From Undibacterium sp. Jales W-56 (GTDB taxonomy: Bacteria; Pseudomonadota; Gammaproteobacteria; Burkholderiales; Burkholderiaceae_D): a stretch of 64,000 nucleotides of DNA. This document shows positions 1 to 8,641 of the stretch, one piece after another; positions within the stretch are counted from its first letter, which is position 1, and every line of letters starts with the position of its first letter. Under the pieces are notes generated by a model, which was given only the letters and a program-made list of their open reading frames with translations, was not told the origin of the DNA and did not search any database. The stretch lies in the NCBI RefSeq assembly GCF_025548535.1, contig NZ_JAJLQW010000004.1, forward strand, positions 186,001-250,000. Direction: 5' to 3'. Made by a program: the position numbers and the translations under genes.

Positions 1-1
1 T

Positions 2-100
2 TGTTCGCCACTGGACAAAACGCTGCTCGGAGCAGATGAAATTAGCCTAAGGGCAATGCCAACGATATCCATACCCATCTTTGTGATGGATATGGAATGA
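2..100 (+). CDS. C-terminal end of an unidentified upstream gene (partial)
   Basis: One frame is open from the window edge to a TGA at 98-100 and reads as plausible protein (ending ...SIPIFVMDME), 21 bp before the next start codon. This fits the last gene of the same polysaccharide operon. The stretch is too short to recognise a family, and another frame is open over the first 36 bases, so the call rests on spacing and reading quality only. Confidence 0.35.
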   Translation, partial: CSPLDKTLLGADEISLRAMPTISIPIFVMDME

Positions 101-121
101 CTTTAAAGACAAAGAATAAGC

Positions 122-922
122 ATGATCCATGTTGCCATCGTTAGCCACGGCCACGAAAACCTCCTCATCAACAGCCAGCTTGGAGGCTTACTCGCCAGCG
201 GTACAGCACTCAAGATTTGGCTAAAAGACAATCAGCCGTCAGCCGACCTGAAAACCTATTGTGAACAGCACGGCGTGCACTATAGCGATGACTTACCTGG
301 CCTGGGTTTTGGTGAAAACAATAATTTTATCTTTGAGCAGATTCGTCAAGAATACGGTTTTCAAACCGGCGACTATTTTGTGGTGATGAATCCCGACCTT
401 AGTACCAGTGCCGAAACCATTTTGGCTCTGACGGCACAAATGACAGCGGATGCCTGCGCAGTAGCGACCATCGATCTGTTCAAGGATCCGCAGTACCGGG
501 TGCATGACGCCAACATCCGGCATTTCCCTACGTATGCGTCTTTATGGAATCTGGTTACCGCACGTTCACTCACCGACAGCTATGACAAAATGGCGATCAC
601 CGATTCACGTTACGTTGATTGGGCCTCTGGTGCTTTCCTGGTATTCGATGCGGCACACTACAGGCAACTCGGCGGCTTCGATCAGGCTTATTTCATGTAC
701 TTTGAAGATGTCGATATTTGCTATCGTTCGCATCAACTGCTGAACCAGGGCGTCCTGTATTACCCGCAATTTAAAGCGGTGCATCTGGCTGCGCATCAGA
801 ATCGCAATTTGATTTCCAGGCATGCGTTCTGGCTGATCACCAGCTTTTTGAAATTTTTGTCACGCCGTTATTTCGTCTATGGCGTATCCAAGCAAATAAG
901 CCATTTACCTCTCACAAAATAA
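122..922 (+). CDS. Family 2 glycosyltransferase, rhamnosyltransferase-like
   Basis: A 266-residue cytoplasmic GT-A glycosyltransferase that would add a sugar, by family resemblance rhamnose, to a growing surface polysaccharide. Visible features are an N-terminal alpha/beta sugar-nucleotide region, the DxD-like segment in VVMNPDLS (around residue 90), and the typical GAFLVF...GGFDQAYFMYFEDVD block (around 170-205) that marks WbbL/RfbF-type rhamnosyltransferases and carries the candidate acidic catalytic residues. It starts at ATG 122, 21 bp after the previous frame ends, and is followed after 5 bp by an SDR epimerase, so it belongs to the polysaccharide operon. The donor sugar cannot be fixed from sequence. 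Confidence 0.85.
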   Translation: MIHVAIVSHGHENLLINSQLGGLLASGTALKIWLKDNQPSADLKTYCEQHGVHYSDDLPGLGFGENNNFIFEQIRQEYGFQTGDYFVVMNPDLSTSAETILALTAQMTADACAVATIDLFKDPQYRVHDANIRHFPTYASLWNLVTARSLTDSYDKMAITDSRYVDWASGAFLVFDAAHYRQLGGFDQAYFMYFEDVDICYRSHQLLNQGVLYYPQFKAVHLAAHQNRNLISRHAFWLITSFLKFLSRRYFVYGVSKQISHLPLTK

Positions 923-927
923 GCGGC

Positions 928-1923
928 ATGACTTTAGCAATCTTACTGACGGGCGCCACCGGTTTTGTGGGCCAAGCGCTGATGGGCCATCTCCAGCGAC
1001 AAGGACACGACCTGCTTTGCCTCAGCCGTCAAGCAAGCAACCTGGCAAACACTGGCCAAAGCCCTCAAATTCGGCATGCGCGCATAGAAGACATGAATGC
1101 GGAAACCGACTGGAGTGCGCACCTGGCAGGGCGTACCCACGTGATCCACTGCGCCGCCCGCGTGCACGTCATGCATGAGACCACGGCCGACCCGCTGGCC
1201 TTATTTCGTCAGGTCAATGTCGACGCCACGCTCAAGCTGGCACGCCAGGCGGCAGCAGCGGGAGTCCGCCAATTTGTTTTTATCAGCTCGGTCAAAGTCA
1301 ACGGTGAATCTACCATCAAAGGCCAGCCCTTCACCGAAGACAGCGCGCCTCATCCTGAAGATGCCTACGGCATCTCAAAATACGAAGCCGAGCAAGTCTT
1401 GCTGGCGCTCGGACGAGCAAGCGGTATGGCGATCACGATTATTCGCCCTCCTTTAGTGTATGGTCCGGGTGTCAAGGCAAATTTCCTGAACATGTTGCGC
1501 TGGGTCAAAAAAGGGCTGCCGTTACCGCTCGCCAGCGTAGATAATCGCCGCAGTTTTGTGTATCTAGGCAATCTGGTGAGCTTGATTCTGACCTGTCTTG
1601 ATCATCCCAAGGCGGCGCAAGAAATATTTTTAGCCTCCGATGGACAGGACTTATCGACCGCGCAGCTATTACAATATTGCGCAGTTGCCCTGGACGTGCC
1701 ATCGCGCCTGTTTCCTTTTCCGCCGGGCTGGCTGATGCATGCGGCCCGGCTGGCGGGCAAACAATCGGTGGCCGAACGTTTATGCGGTTCCCTGCAAGTC
1801 GATATCGGTAAGGCGCAAGGATTGCTCGGCTGGACGCCGCCGTGGAGCGTACAGCAGGGATTGCAGGCAACCGCTGACGCGTTGAACAGAACGCTGTTGC
1901 ATAACCCAAAGGAGTTGGTTTGA
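928..1923 (+). CDS. NAD-dependent epimerase/dehydratase (extended SDR)
   Basis: A 331-residue extended short-chain dehydrogenase/reductase acting on a nucleotide sugar, related to UDP-glucose 4-epimerase. The Rossmann motif GATGFVG lies at the extreme N terminus and the catalytic YxxxK occurs in DAYGISKYEAE (around residue 150), preceded by FISSVKVNG with the catalytic Ser. RPPLVYGPGVKANF is the usual substrate-loop segment. In O-antigen loci an SDR of this kind often sits directly before a sugar-phosphate transferase, where it prepares the initiating sugar. Its stop codon overlaps the TTG start of the next gene by 4 nt, so the two are probably translationally coupled. Exact substrate unknown. 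Confidence 0.85.
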   Translation: MTLAILLTGATGFVGQALMGHLQRQGHDLLCLSRQASNLANTGQSPQIRHARIEDMNAETDWSAHLAGRTHVIHCAARVHVMHETTADPLALFRQVNVDATLKLARQAAAAGVRQFVFISSVKVNGESTIKGQPFTEDSAPHPEDAYGISKYEAEQVLLALGRASGMAITIIRPPLVYGPGVKANFLNMLRWVKKGLPLPLASVDNRRSFVYLGNLVSLILTCLDHPKAAQEIFLASDGQDLSTAQLLQYCAVALDVPSRLFPFPPGWLMHAARLAGKQSVAERLCGSLQVDIGKAQGLLGWTPPWSVQQGLQATADALNRTLLHNPKELV

Positions 1924-2480
1924 AACGCGCATTTGATCTATTGTTGGCCTTGATCGCCGCTTGTATTTTACTGCTGCCAATTTTACTTACCGCGATCTGC
2001 GTGCGCCTAAGCTCGCCCGGCCCCGTCGTCTATTGGTCCGACCGGGTTGGCCGCTATAACAAAATTTTTAAAATGCCGAAATTCCGCAGCATGCGCATCG
2101 ATACGCCTGCGGTCGCCACCCATCTGCTGAACAACCCGGACCAATACCTGACACCGATCGGCTCATTCCTCAGAAAATCGAGCTTAGACGAGCTACCCCA
2201 GTTGTGGAGCATACTCAAGGGCGATATGAGTTTTGTCGGTCCCCGTCCTGCGCTTTATAATCAGGCCGATTTGATTGCATTGCGATCGGCGCAACAAGTT
2301 GACCGCATCCTGCCGGGCTTGACCGGCTGGGCTCAAATCAACGGACGCGATGAATTACCTATCCCGGCTAAAGTCGAACTCGATGCGTACTATGTGCAGC
2401 ACCGGTCGTTCTGGCTGGATATCAGGATTTTGTTCCTGACCTTGTACAAAGTCGTCAAGCGTGACGGCGTTACCCACTAA
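1920..2480 (+). CDS. Undecaprenyl-phosphate sugar-1-phosphate transferase
   Basis: A 186-residue polyprenyl-phosphate sugar phosphotransferase of the bacterial sugar transferase family (WcaJ/PglC type), which starts a polysaccharide unit by moving a sugar-1-phosphate from a nucleotide sugar to undecaprenyl phosphate at the inner membrane. It is the short, PglC-like form: one N-terminal hydrophobic segment (residues 5-27), then the catalytic domain with the family blocks KFRSMR, LRKSSLDELPQLW, DMSFVGPRP and LPGLTGWAQINGR. The start is TTG at 1920; AGGAG lies 5-6 nt upstream and the codon overlaps the stop of the epimerase, which decides the start. Sugar specificity is not visible. Confidence 0.9.
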   Translation: MKRAFDLLLALIAACILLLPILLTAICVRLSSPGPVVYWSDRVGRYNKIFKMPKFRSMRIDTPAVATHLLNNPDQYLTPIGSFLRKSSLDELPQLWSILKGDMSFVGPRPALYNQADLIALRSAQQVDRILPGLTGWAQINGRDELPIPAKVELDAYYVQHRSFWLDIRILFLTLYKVVKRDGVTH

Positions 2481-2551
2481 GCCGCTGCATTCATACACAA
2501 TAAATAGCCGGACTATCAAGCCAGTTACTTCGAATAAGAATAAAAGATCGC

Positions 2552-4483
2552 ATGCAATTTCTTCTCGCCTTACCCCGTCTGAAAAAGCAAGCCATTGCCG
2601 CGCTGGCCGATGCCGTCTGCCTGCCTCTGACCTTTATCCTGGCGATCTGGCTGCGTTATGACGGCCTGAGTATCGACGTGCTATCGCATTACGCGATCCT
2701 GATCATAGCCGTGCCGCTGGTATCGATTCCGACCTTTATCCGCATCGGCTTGTATCGCGCCGTAATCCGCTATCTGGACCAGAAAATTATTTACATCGTG
2801 GTGCTGGGCGTCACGATGTCCGTTCTCTTTTTGGCGTTCATCAGCGTGATGACCCACATCATGGCGCTGTCCCGTGCGGTGTTTGGCATCTATTGGGCTG
2901 GCGCGATTTTGTATGTCGGGGCGAGCCGCTTGCTGGCCCGTACCTATTTACTGGGTTTCAATCGTAACGACGATGCCATCAAGGTAGCCATCTACGGCGC
3001 GGGCAAAGCCGGTGTGCAACTGGCGACCGCCTTGCGCTCCAGTGATGAGTATGCCTGCGTTGCCTTCATCGATGACAATGTCAACGTGCAAGGCTCGCTG
3101 ATCGGCGGTATCAAAGTCAGCCCGGCGCAGGCGCTGCATAAATTAATTCCCCAATACGAGATCAAGGAAATCCTGCTGGCGATGCCGTCGATTTCTAAAA
3201 CGCGGCAAAAACAGGTGCTCGACGAACTCGAGCAATACAAACTTAAAATCAAAGTCACGCCGTCGATCAAGAGTTTGCTGAATGGCGAGTTGCGCGTGCA
3301 AGATGTGCGTGAAGTCGGGATTGAAGATTTACTCGGACGCGATGCGGTCGAGCCGGATACCCGCTTGCTGGCAACCTGCATCACCGATAAGAAAGTCCTG
3401 GTCAGCGGCGCCGGCGGATCGATCGGCTCCGAGCTGTGCCGTCAAATTTTAAACCAGCAGCCGACGCAACTCCTTTTGCTGGATATGTCCGAGTACGCTT
3501 TGTATGCGATTGAACATGAGCTGAGCAGCCTGTGTGCTGCGATGAATTCGCGCTGTGAGATTCTGCCCTTTCTCGGCTCTATCCACGATAGCGCGAAGCT
3601 AGACAAGATTTTTCAGACCTACCGGATCGATACGGTGTATCACGCCGCCGCGTATAAACATGTGCCGCTGGTCGAGCACAATCCTATCGAAGGCATACGC
3701 AATAATGTATTCGGCACCTTGCGCCTGGCAGAAGCGGCGATCAAGGCTGAGGTGAAAAATTTCGTGCTGATCTCCACCGACAAGGCTGTGCGTCCCACCA
3801 ATGTCATGGGTGCCACCAAACGTCTGGCGGAACTGATTTTGCAAGCCTGCGCGCGCAAACAGACAAGCACCCAATTCTGCATGGTGCGCTTTGGCAATGT
3901 GCTCGGCTCATCCGGTTCGGTGGTCCCGCTGTTCCGTCGCCAGATCATGCAAGGCGGCCCGATTACCCTGACGCATCCTGAGATCACGCGCTATTTCATG
4001 ACGATACCGGAAGCCGCCCAATTGGTCTTGCAAGCCGGCGCCATGACGACTGAAGGCGGCGGTGATGTGTTCGTGCTCGATATGGGTGAACCAATACGCA
4101 TCATCGATCTGGCGCGCCGCATGGTGCATCTGAGCGGACTCGAGGTGAAATGCGATGCGACGCCCGACGGCACCATAGAAATCCATCACGTCGGCTTGCG
4201 CCCCGGCGAAAAGCTGTATGAAGAATTGCTGATTGGCGACAACGTCGAACGCACCACTCATCCCCTGATCATGCGGGCGCAAGAAAAAGAAATTCCGTGG
4301 AGCGAACTGCACAACTTATTGCAGCAACTCGATGCCGCCTGCGCCGCATTCCAGTACGAGCAAGTGCGTAGCCTCTTGCTAAAAACGGTGGCAGAATACG
4401 AGCCACAATGCGGTATCGAAGATTTTTTATGGCAAGCCCAGCACTATCAGCACACCCAGCACACCAGCGAAACGATTCAATAA
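2552..4483 (+). CDS. FlaA1/CapD/WbpM-type nucleotide-sugar dehydratase (membrane form)
   Basis: A 643-residue membrane-anchored nucleoside-diphosphate-sugar epimerase/dehydratase, by family a UDP-GlcNAc 4,6-dehydratase that feeds synthesis of deoxy-amino sugars. Four hydrophobic segments fill residues 15-135. A first Rossmann motif (AIYGAGKAG, near 150) belongs to the CoA-binding-like domain and the second (SGAGGSIGSE, near 285) to the catalytic SDR domain. The block STDKAVRPTNVMGATKR shows the Met-xxx-Lys arrangement that replaces the usual Tyr-xxx-Lys in this family. VYHAAAYKHVPLVE is also diagnostic. It follows the sugar transferase after 71 bp and precedes the hexose mutase, as in O-antigen loci. 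Confidence 0.92.
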   Translation: MQFLLALPRLKKQAIAALADAVCLPLTFILAIWLRYDGLSIDVLSHYAILIIAVPLVSIPTFIRIGLYRAVIRYLDQKIIYIVVLGVTMSVLFLAFISVMTHIMALSRAVFGIYWAGAILYVGASRLLARTYLLGFNRNDDAIKVAIYGAGKAGVQLATALRSSDEYACVAFIDDNVNVQGSLIGGIKVSPAQALHKLIPQYEIKEILLAMPSISKTRQKQVLDELEQYKLKIKVTPSIKSLLNGELRVQDVREVGIEDLLGRDAVEPDTRLLATCITDKKVLVSGAGGSIGSELCRQILNQQPTQLLLLDMSEYALYAIEHELSSLCAAMNSRCEILPFLGSIHDSAKLDKIFQTYRIDTVYHAAAYKHVPLVEHNPIEGIRNNVFGTLRLAEAAIKAEVKNFVLISTDKAVRPTNVMGATKRLAELILQACARKQTSTQFCMVRFGNVLGSSGSVVPLFRRQIMQGGPITLTHPEITRYFMTIPEAAQLVLQAGAMTTEGGGDVFVLDMGEPIRIIDLARRMVHLSGLEVKCDATPDGTIEIHHVGLRPGEKLYEELLIGDNVERTTHPLIMRAQEKEIPWSELHNLLQQLDAACAAFQYEQVRSLLLKTVAEYEPQCGIEDFLWQAQHYQHTQHTSETIQ

Positions 4484-4500
4484 AGAAATAGAAAGCCATC

Positions 4501-5877
4501 ATGTCCCTACTCTCTCCCAGCATCTTTAAAGCCTACGACATCCGCGGCATCATCGGTAAAACCCTGGATGCCGATGTGGCATATTTAATCGGCCAGGCCT
4601 TCGGTAGCGCCGCGCTTGCCAAAGGCGAGCAAAGCGTCATCATCGGGCGCGACGGCCGCCTGTCCGGTCCGGACCTGATCAAGGCGCTGGCCAGCGGCCT
4701 GCAAGCGACCGGCGTGCATGTGATTGACCTCGGCATCGTCGCTACCCCTATGGTGTATTTTGCGACCAATACTCTGGGCGCGGCGTCCGGCATCATGGTC
4801 ACCGGCAGCCACAATCCGCCTGACTACAACGGCTTCAAAATGGTGCTGGCGGGCGAGGCGATTTACGGCGATGCGATCCAGGCTCTCTACCAGACGATTC
4901 TGAGCAAAGACTTCAAGCAAGGCAGCGGCAGCTATAAGACGCATGACATCAAGGCCGCGTATCTGCAACGCATCATCGGCGACGTCAAACTGGCGCGCCC
5001 GCTCAAGATTGCGATCGATTGCGGCAACGGGGTGGCCGGTGCGTTCGCGGGCGAGCTGTACCGCGGCATGGGTTGCGAAGTGACCGAATTATTCTGCGAA
5101 GTCGATGGCAATTTCCCGAATCACCATCCCGACCCGGCTCATCCGGAGAACCTGCAAGACCTGATCCGCGCCCTGCAAACCAGCGATGCTGAAATCGGCC
5201 TGGCATTTGACGGCGACGGCGACCGGCTCGGTGTGGTGACCAAAGATGGCCAAATCATTTACCCGGACCGTCAATTGATGCTGTTCGCCGAAGAGGTGCT
5301 CGCCCGCAATCCCGGTGCCCAGATTCTGTACGACGTCAAATGCACGCGCCACATTTCGGCATGGGTCAAAGCGCGCGGCGGCGTGCCGCTGATGTGGAAA
5401 ACCGGCCATTCATTGGTCAAGGCGAAGCTGCGCGAAACCGGCTCGCCGCTCGGCGGCGAAATGAGCGGCCACATCTTTTTCAAAGATCGCTGGTACGGTT
5501 TTGACGACGGCATGTACGCCGGTGCACGCTTGCTGGAAATTCTCAGCAAAGTCAGCGACATGACAGCCACGCTGAATAGCCTGCCGCAATCCGACAGCAC
5601 GCCGGAACTGCAATTGCAACTCAGCGAAGGCGAGAATTTCGCCATCATCGCGCAGATGCAAAAGAACGCGAATTTCCCCGGTGCCGACGAAATCATCACG
5701 ATCGACGGCCTGCGTGTCGAATACCCGGACGGCTTTGGTCTGGCGCGTTCATCCAACACCACGCCGGTGATCGTGATGCGCTTCGAAGCGGAAAATCCAG
5801 CCGCCCTGGCACGCATCCAGGCGGCATTAAAGCAAGCGGTACTGGCAGTGAAACCGGATGCCCGATTGCCGTATTGA
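4501..5877 (+). CDS. Phosphomannomutase/phosphoglucomutase
   Basis: A 458-residue alpha-D-phosphohexomutase of the AlgC/ManB type, interconverting hexose-6-phosphate and hexose-1-phosphate to supply GDP-mannose or UDP-glucose for LPS and exopolysaccharide. The phosphoserine loop TGSHNPPDYNGFK begins at residue 101, putting the phosphorylated Ser at 103. The Mg-binding loop DGDGDR occurs near residue 238 and the sugar-recognition segment GGEMSGH near 320. The length is normal for the family. It starts 17 bp after the dehydratase gene and ends just before a strong terminator, so it closes the operon. A manB or algC symbol would over-specify the substrate. Confidence 0.92.
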   Translation: MSLLSPSIFKAYDIRGIIGKTLDADVAYLIGQAFGSAALAKGEQSVIIGRDGRLSGPDLIKALASGLQATGVHVIDLGIVATPMVYFATNTLGAASGIMVTGSHNPPDYNGFKMVLAGEAIYGDAIQALYQTILSKDFKQGSGSYKTHDIKAAYLQRIIGDVKLARPLKIAIDCGNGVAGAFAGELYRGMGCEVTELFCEVDGNFPNHHPDPAHPENLQDLIRALQTSDAEIGLAFDGDGDRLGVVTKDGQIIYPDRQLMLFAEEVLARNPGAQILYDVKCTRHISAWVKARGGVPLMWKTGHSLVKAKLRETGSPLGGEMSGHIFFKDRWYGFDDGMYAGARLLEILSKVSDMTATLNSLPQSDSTPELQLQLSEGENFAIIAQMQKNANFPGADEIITIDGLRVEYPDGFGLARSSNTTPVIVMRFEAENPAALARIQAALKQAVLAVKPDARLPY

Positions 5878-5913
5878 TCGCCCTGGTGCTACCACTGACT
5901 GCACGATGAAGGT

Positions 5914-5952
5914 CAGGTGATTCCTGCCTGCAAAGGAATCGCCTGCTTTTTA
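5914..5952 (+). terminator. Rho-independent terminator of the polysaccharide operon
   Basis: CAGGTGATTCC and GGAATCGCCTG form an 11-bp stem (one G-T pair) around a 10-nt loop, followed by CTTTTT. It lies 37 bp after the mutase stop. Confidence 0.85.
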
Positions 5953-6088
5953 TTGACATGCGAAATATAAAACATACTCCTACCCAGTAATTTTTAAATC
6001 CGCATTATTGATAAGCGGAATCGACGATATCTTATAAATTTATTGGGGAGTATATGCATTCACCTTCTTATCAAGCGATCTCGTTGCT

Positions 6089-7084
6089 GTGAAAATCCTG
6101 CTTATCCGCGTCTCCTCGCTGGGCGATGTCTTGCACAATATGCCGGTGGTGCATGATCTGCTGCGCCGCTTTCCAGGCGCGCAAATCGATTGGGTGGTGG
6201 AAGAAGCCTATGTGCATCTGGTGCAACTCCATCCTGGCGTGCAGCGGATTTTTCCGTTCGCATTGCGACGCTGGCGCAAGAGCCTGTTCAGCCAACCGAC
6301 GCGCCAGGAAATCCGTCATTTCTTCAGCCAGTTACGCGCTCAGGAATACGACCTGGTGCTCGACACCCAGGGCTTGCTGAAGACCGGCATCATCATGGGC
6401 ATGGCACGCATCACAGCAACCGGTAAAAAAGTCGGCCTCGCAAATGGCACTGAAGGTTCCGGCTACGAAGGGATGTCGAGGATCTTCCACACCGACAGCG
6501 TCGCGGTGGATAGCCGCACCCATGCGGTCTTGCGCGGCCGCCTGGTCGCGGCGCATGCGAGCGGCTATGCAGTCGATACGCCCGCCAGTTTCGGCCTGCA
6601 AGCGCTTTACAGCGCATCGCAAACCCGCCCGGCATGGATGCCGGGACAGCCTTACGCCGTGTTCTTCCACGGTAGCGCAGGCGCCTCCAAAAAATGGCCC
6701 GGAGAAAACTGGCTACAGATTGCCAAGATCTTACAAGCTGACGGCCTGCCCATCCTGCTGCCCTGGGGCAATCCCGCAGAAAAAGCCGAGGCAGAGCAGA
6801 TGGCGGCGCAGATGCCGAACGCCATCGTGTTACCGCAACTGTCGATGCAAGACGCCATCATCCTGGCGCAGGCCGCCCGCATCGCAATCGGCGTCGATAC
6901 CGGCCTGACCCACATCGCCGCCGCCTATGAAACCCCGACCATAGAAATTTATTGCGACTCGCCGCGCTGGAAAACCGAGGGCAACTGGTCCAACAAGATC
7001 AGGAATCTGGGGGATCAAGGGCAGCCCGCCAGTGTCGCGGAAGTCACGCAGGCAATCCATGAGTTGCTGCTACAAACAGCCTGA
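6089..7084 (+). CDS. waaC: Lipopolysaccharide heptosyltransferase I
   Basis: A 331-residue GT9 glycosyltransferase that adds the first L-glycero-D-manno-heptose to Kdo2-lipid A at the cytoplasmic face of the inner membrane. The N terminus MKILLIRVSSLGDVLHNMPV is the hallmark of the family, with the catalytic Asp in SLGDV. DLVLDTQGLLKTGII and the C-terminal donor-site block GVDTGLTHIAAA (around residue 270) also match. The start is GTG at 6089 without a clear Shine-Dalgarno sequence, but it gives exactly the usual N terminus. It is preceded by about 210 bp holding the operon terminator, so it has its own promoter. The waaA gene lies nearby, which supports the assignment. Confidence 0.93.
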   Translation: MKILLIRVSSLGDVLHNMPVVHDLLRRFPGAQIDWVVEEAYVHLVQLHPGVQRIFPFALRRWRKSLFSQPTRQEIRHFFSQLRAQEYDLVLDTQGLLKTGIIMGMARITATGKKVGLANGTEGSGYEGMSRIFHTDSVAVDSRTHAVLRGRLVAAHASGYAVDTPASFGLQALYSASQTRPAWMPGQPYAVFFHGSAGASKKWPGENWLQIAKILQADGLPILLPWGNPAEKAEAEQMAAQMPNAIVLPQLSMQDAIILAQAARIAIGVDTGLTHIAAAYETPTIEIYCDSPRWKTEGNWSNKIRNLGDQGQPASVAEVTQAIHELLLQTA

Positions 7085-7173
7085 TGACACTGATTTATTC
7101 ATCCGGAAATTCAATAAGACCAAAGATTTGACGTATTGGGCGTCCAAGCGAAAATAGCGTTATCCGTAAAACG

Positions 7174-7270
7174 CATCATTCCTGCCTGCTTTTAGCAGGA
7201 ATCCAGTGGCGTTGCTGGCGCAACGAGAGATAACGACAGACACTGGCCTCCTGCCTTCGCAGGAGTGACG
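7174..7270. repeat. REP doublet (REPIN-like inverted pair)
   Basis: The left half (TCATTCCTGC ... GCAGGAATCCAGTG) is itself a hairpin and is repeated in inverted orientation at the right end (CACTGGCCTCCTGC ... GCAGGAGTGA), separated by about 35 bp. Two small palindromes facing each other in a non-coding gap is the structure of a REPIN, a form mobilised in other bacteria by RAYT transposases. No RAYT gene is in the window. Confidence 0.7.
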
Positions 7271-7290
7271 AAGTGAGAACTAAATTGAAT

Positions 7291-7498
7291 AGGACTTACG
7301 CAAAAACCAAACCTCTCACCACAGAGACTCGGAGACACAGAGAAAAGGCAAGAGAAGAAAGGCACTGTGGCGTTTCGATATTCAAATGGACCCGCAAGCT
7401 GGGTGCGCTTGTTGGCACGAAATGCCGCTGAAAGCCGCATCCAGCATGCGGGTTCAATGTACGTTTTGTAAGCAGCGTGTCGTTTTGCGTAAGTCCTG
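7291..7498. mobile_element. MITE-like element with 15-bp perfect terminal inverted repeats
   Basis: The element opens with AGGACTTACGCAAAA (7291-7305) and closes with the exact reverse complement (7483-7497). TTGAAT lies immediately outside both ends (7285-7290 and 7499-7504) as a 6-bp direct repeat, the expected target duplication. At 208 bp it carries no transposase, so it is non-autonomous and would need an IS with matching ends elsewhere in the genome. It sits only 20 bp from the REP doublet. Confidence 0.8.
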
Positions 7499-7726
7499 TT
7501 GAATTTATTACCCTATTTAATTGCCAGATCAATCGCTTAGACCTAGGTCTTAAGACGCCAGAAGCATGCGCCTCCTGGAACAAGATGAAGCCGGTACCCG
7601 CATCCATGCTGGATATCGAATTTCACCATAAAACAGATTTCGGCCCCAGTCGCCAGCCCACCCCTGTTTTAAGGTATATTCCAGCCTTGCCTTCGTTTCC
7701 GAAGAGGAAGTTTTTCCTCGTTTCTG

Positions 7727-8629
7727 ATGATCTCCACTCGTAAAAATCTCGATGGCTTTGCTGTCGCTATCATGGTCTTGCTGTGCCTTTGCTGGGGCTT
7801 GCAGCAGGTTGCCATCAAAATCGCCGCACCGGTGCTGAGTTCCAGCATGCAACTCGGCTTGCGCTCCGCGATTGCTGCATTATTGGTCATGGCCGTGATA
7901 CTGGTGCGCCGCATCCCATTTTCTTTGCGGGACGGCAGTTTATTGCCGGGCATCGCGGCAGGCGTGTTGTTCGCGGTCGAGTTCGTGTGTATCTCTATCG
8001 GCTTGAATTACACCTCGGCCTCGCATATGTCGGTATTCCTGTACACCGCGCCGATCTTTACGGTAATGGGCTTGCATTGGCTGATCCCTGCTGAACGCAT
8101 GCAGGCCAGTCAGTGGCTGGGGATCGTCTCGGCTTTCCTGGGAGTGGCGATTGCTTTTTCGGCGGCATTTCAGAGCGATGCGCATGCGCTGGGCGAAATG
8201 CTGATCGGCGATGCCCTGGGTATCCTCGGCGGCATCTTGTGGGCAGCCACCACGGTGGTGATCCGCCGCTCCAAATTGTCTGAGGCACAGCCGACCACCA
8301 CCTTGCTGTATCAGTTGGCGGGAGCCGCCGTCTTGCTGCTCTTGTTCTCGGGGGTGAAGGGCGAATTCCATTTGCAGGCCTGGGATGCCCGTATCTGGAT
8401 CAATTTATTCTTTCAATCAGTGGTGATTGCGTTTGCCAGTTATCTGACCTGGTTCTGGCTGTTGCGCCGTTATCTGGCCTCGCGCTTATCGGTATTCTCG
8501 TTTTTGACGCCTTTATTCGGCGTCGCTGCGGGCGTTCTGTTCTTGCATGACCCTATCAGTCCGCGCTTTGTGATTGGAGCGACGCTGGTCCTGGCCGGGA
8601 TTGTGTTGGTCAATTTTCGCCGGAACTGA
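7727..8629 (+). CDS. EamA/DMT-family membrane transporter
   Basis: A 300-residue inner-membrane protein with about ten hydrophobic segments arranged as two EamA repeats (residues 10-145 and 160-297), as in the drug/metabolite transporter superfamily (RhaT/YdcZ-like exporters). Typical signs are the N-terminal LCLCWGLQQVAIKIAAPVL, where a Trp and a Lys sit in helix 1, and the second-repeat segment VIAFASYLTWFWLL. Substrate cannot be predicted; such proteins often export amino acids or metabolites. It ends 12 bp before waaA, so the two may be cotranscribed, although a functional tie is not implied. Confidence 0.85.
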   Translation: MISTRKNLDGFAVAIMVLLCLCWGLQQVAIKIAAPVLSSSMQLGLRSAIAALLVMAVILVRRIPFSLRDGSLLPGIAAGVLFAVEFVCISIGLNYTSASHMSVFLYTAPIFTVMGLHWLIPAERMQASQWLGIVSAFLGVAIAFSAAFQSDAHALGEMLIGDALGILGGILWAATTVVIRRSKLSEAQPTTTLLYQLAGAAVLLLLFSGVKGEFHLQAWDARIWINLFFQSVVIAFASYLTWFWLLRRYLASRLSVFSFLTPLFGVAAGVLFLHDPISPRFVIGATLVLAGIVLVNFRRN

Positions 8630-8641
8630 TACCCTGCCGCC

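Larger units (their letters stand above)
7085..7726. other. Gene-free stretch between waaC and the EamA transporter
   Basis: No credible gene is seen in these 640 bp. The stretch holds a REP-type doublet and a MITE-like element, listed separately. The remaining 220 bp before the transporter show no recognised motif; the open frames there are short and have no codon bias. Confidence 0.6.

Noticed and set aside
7296-7607. 103-residue minus-strand reading frame covering the MITE
   Set aside because: It spans the terminal repeat and flanking non-coding DNA, with no ribosome site or domain; it is a chance frame.
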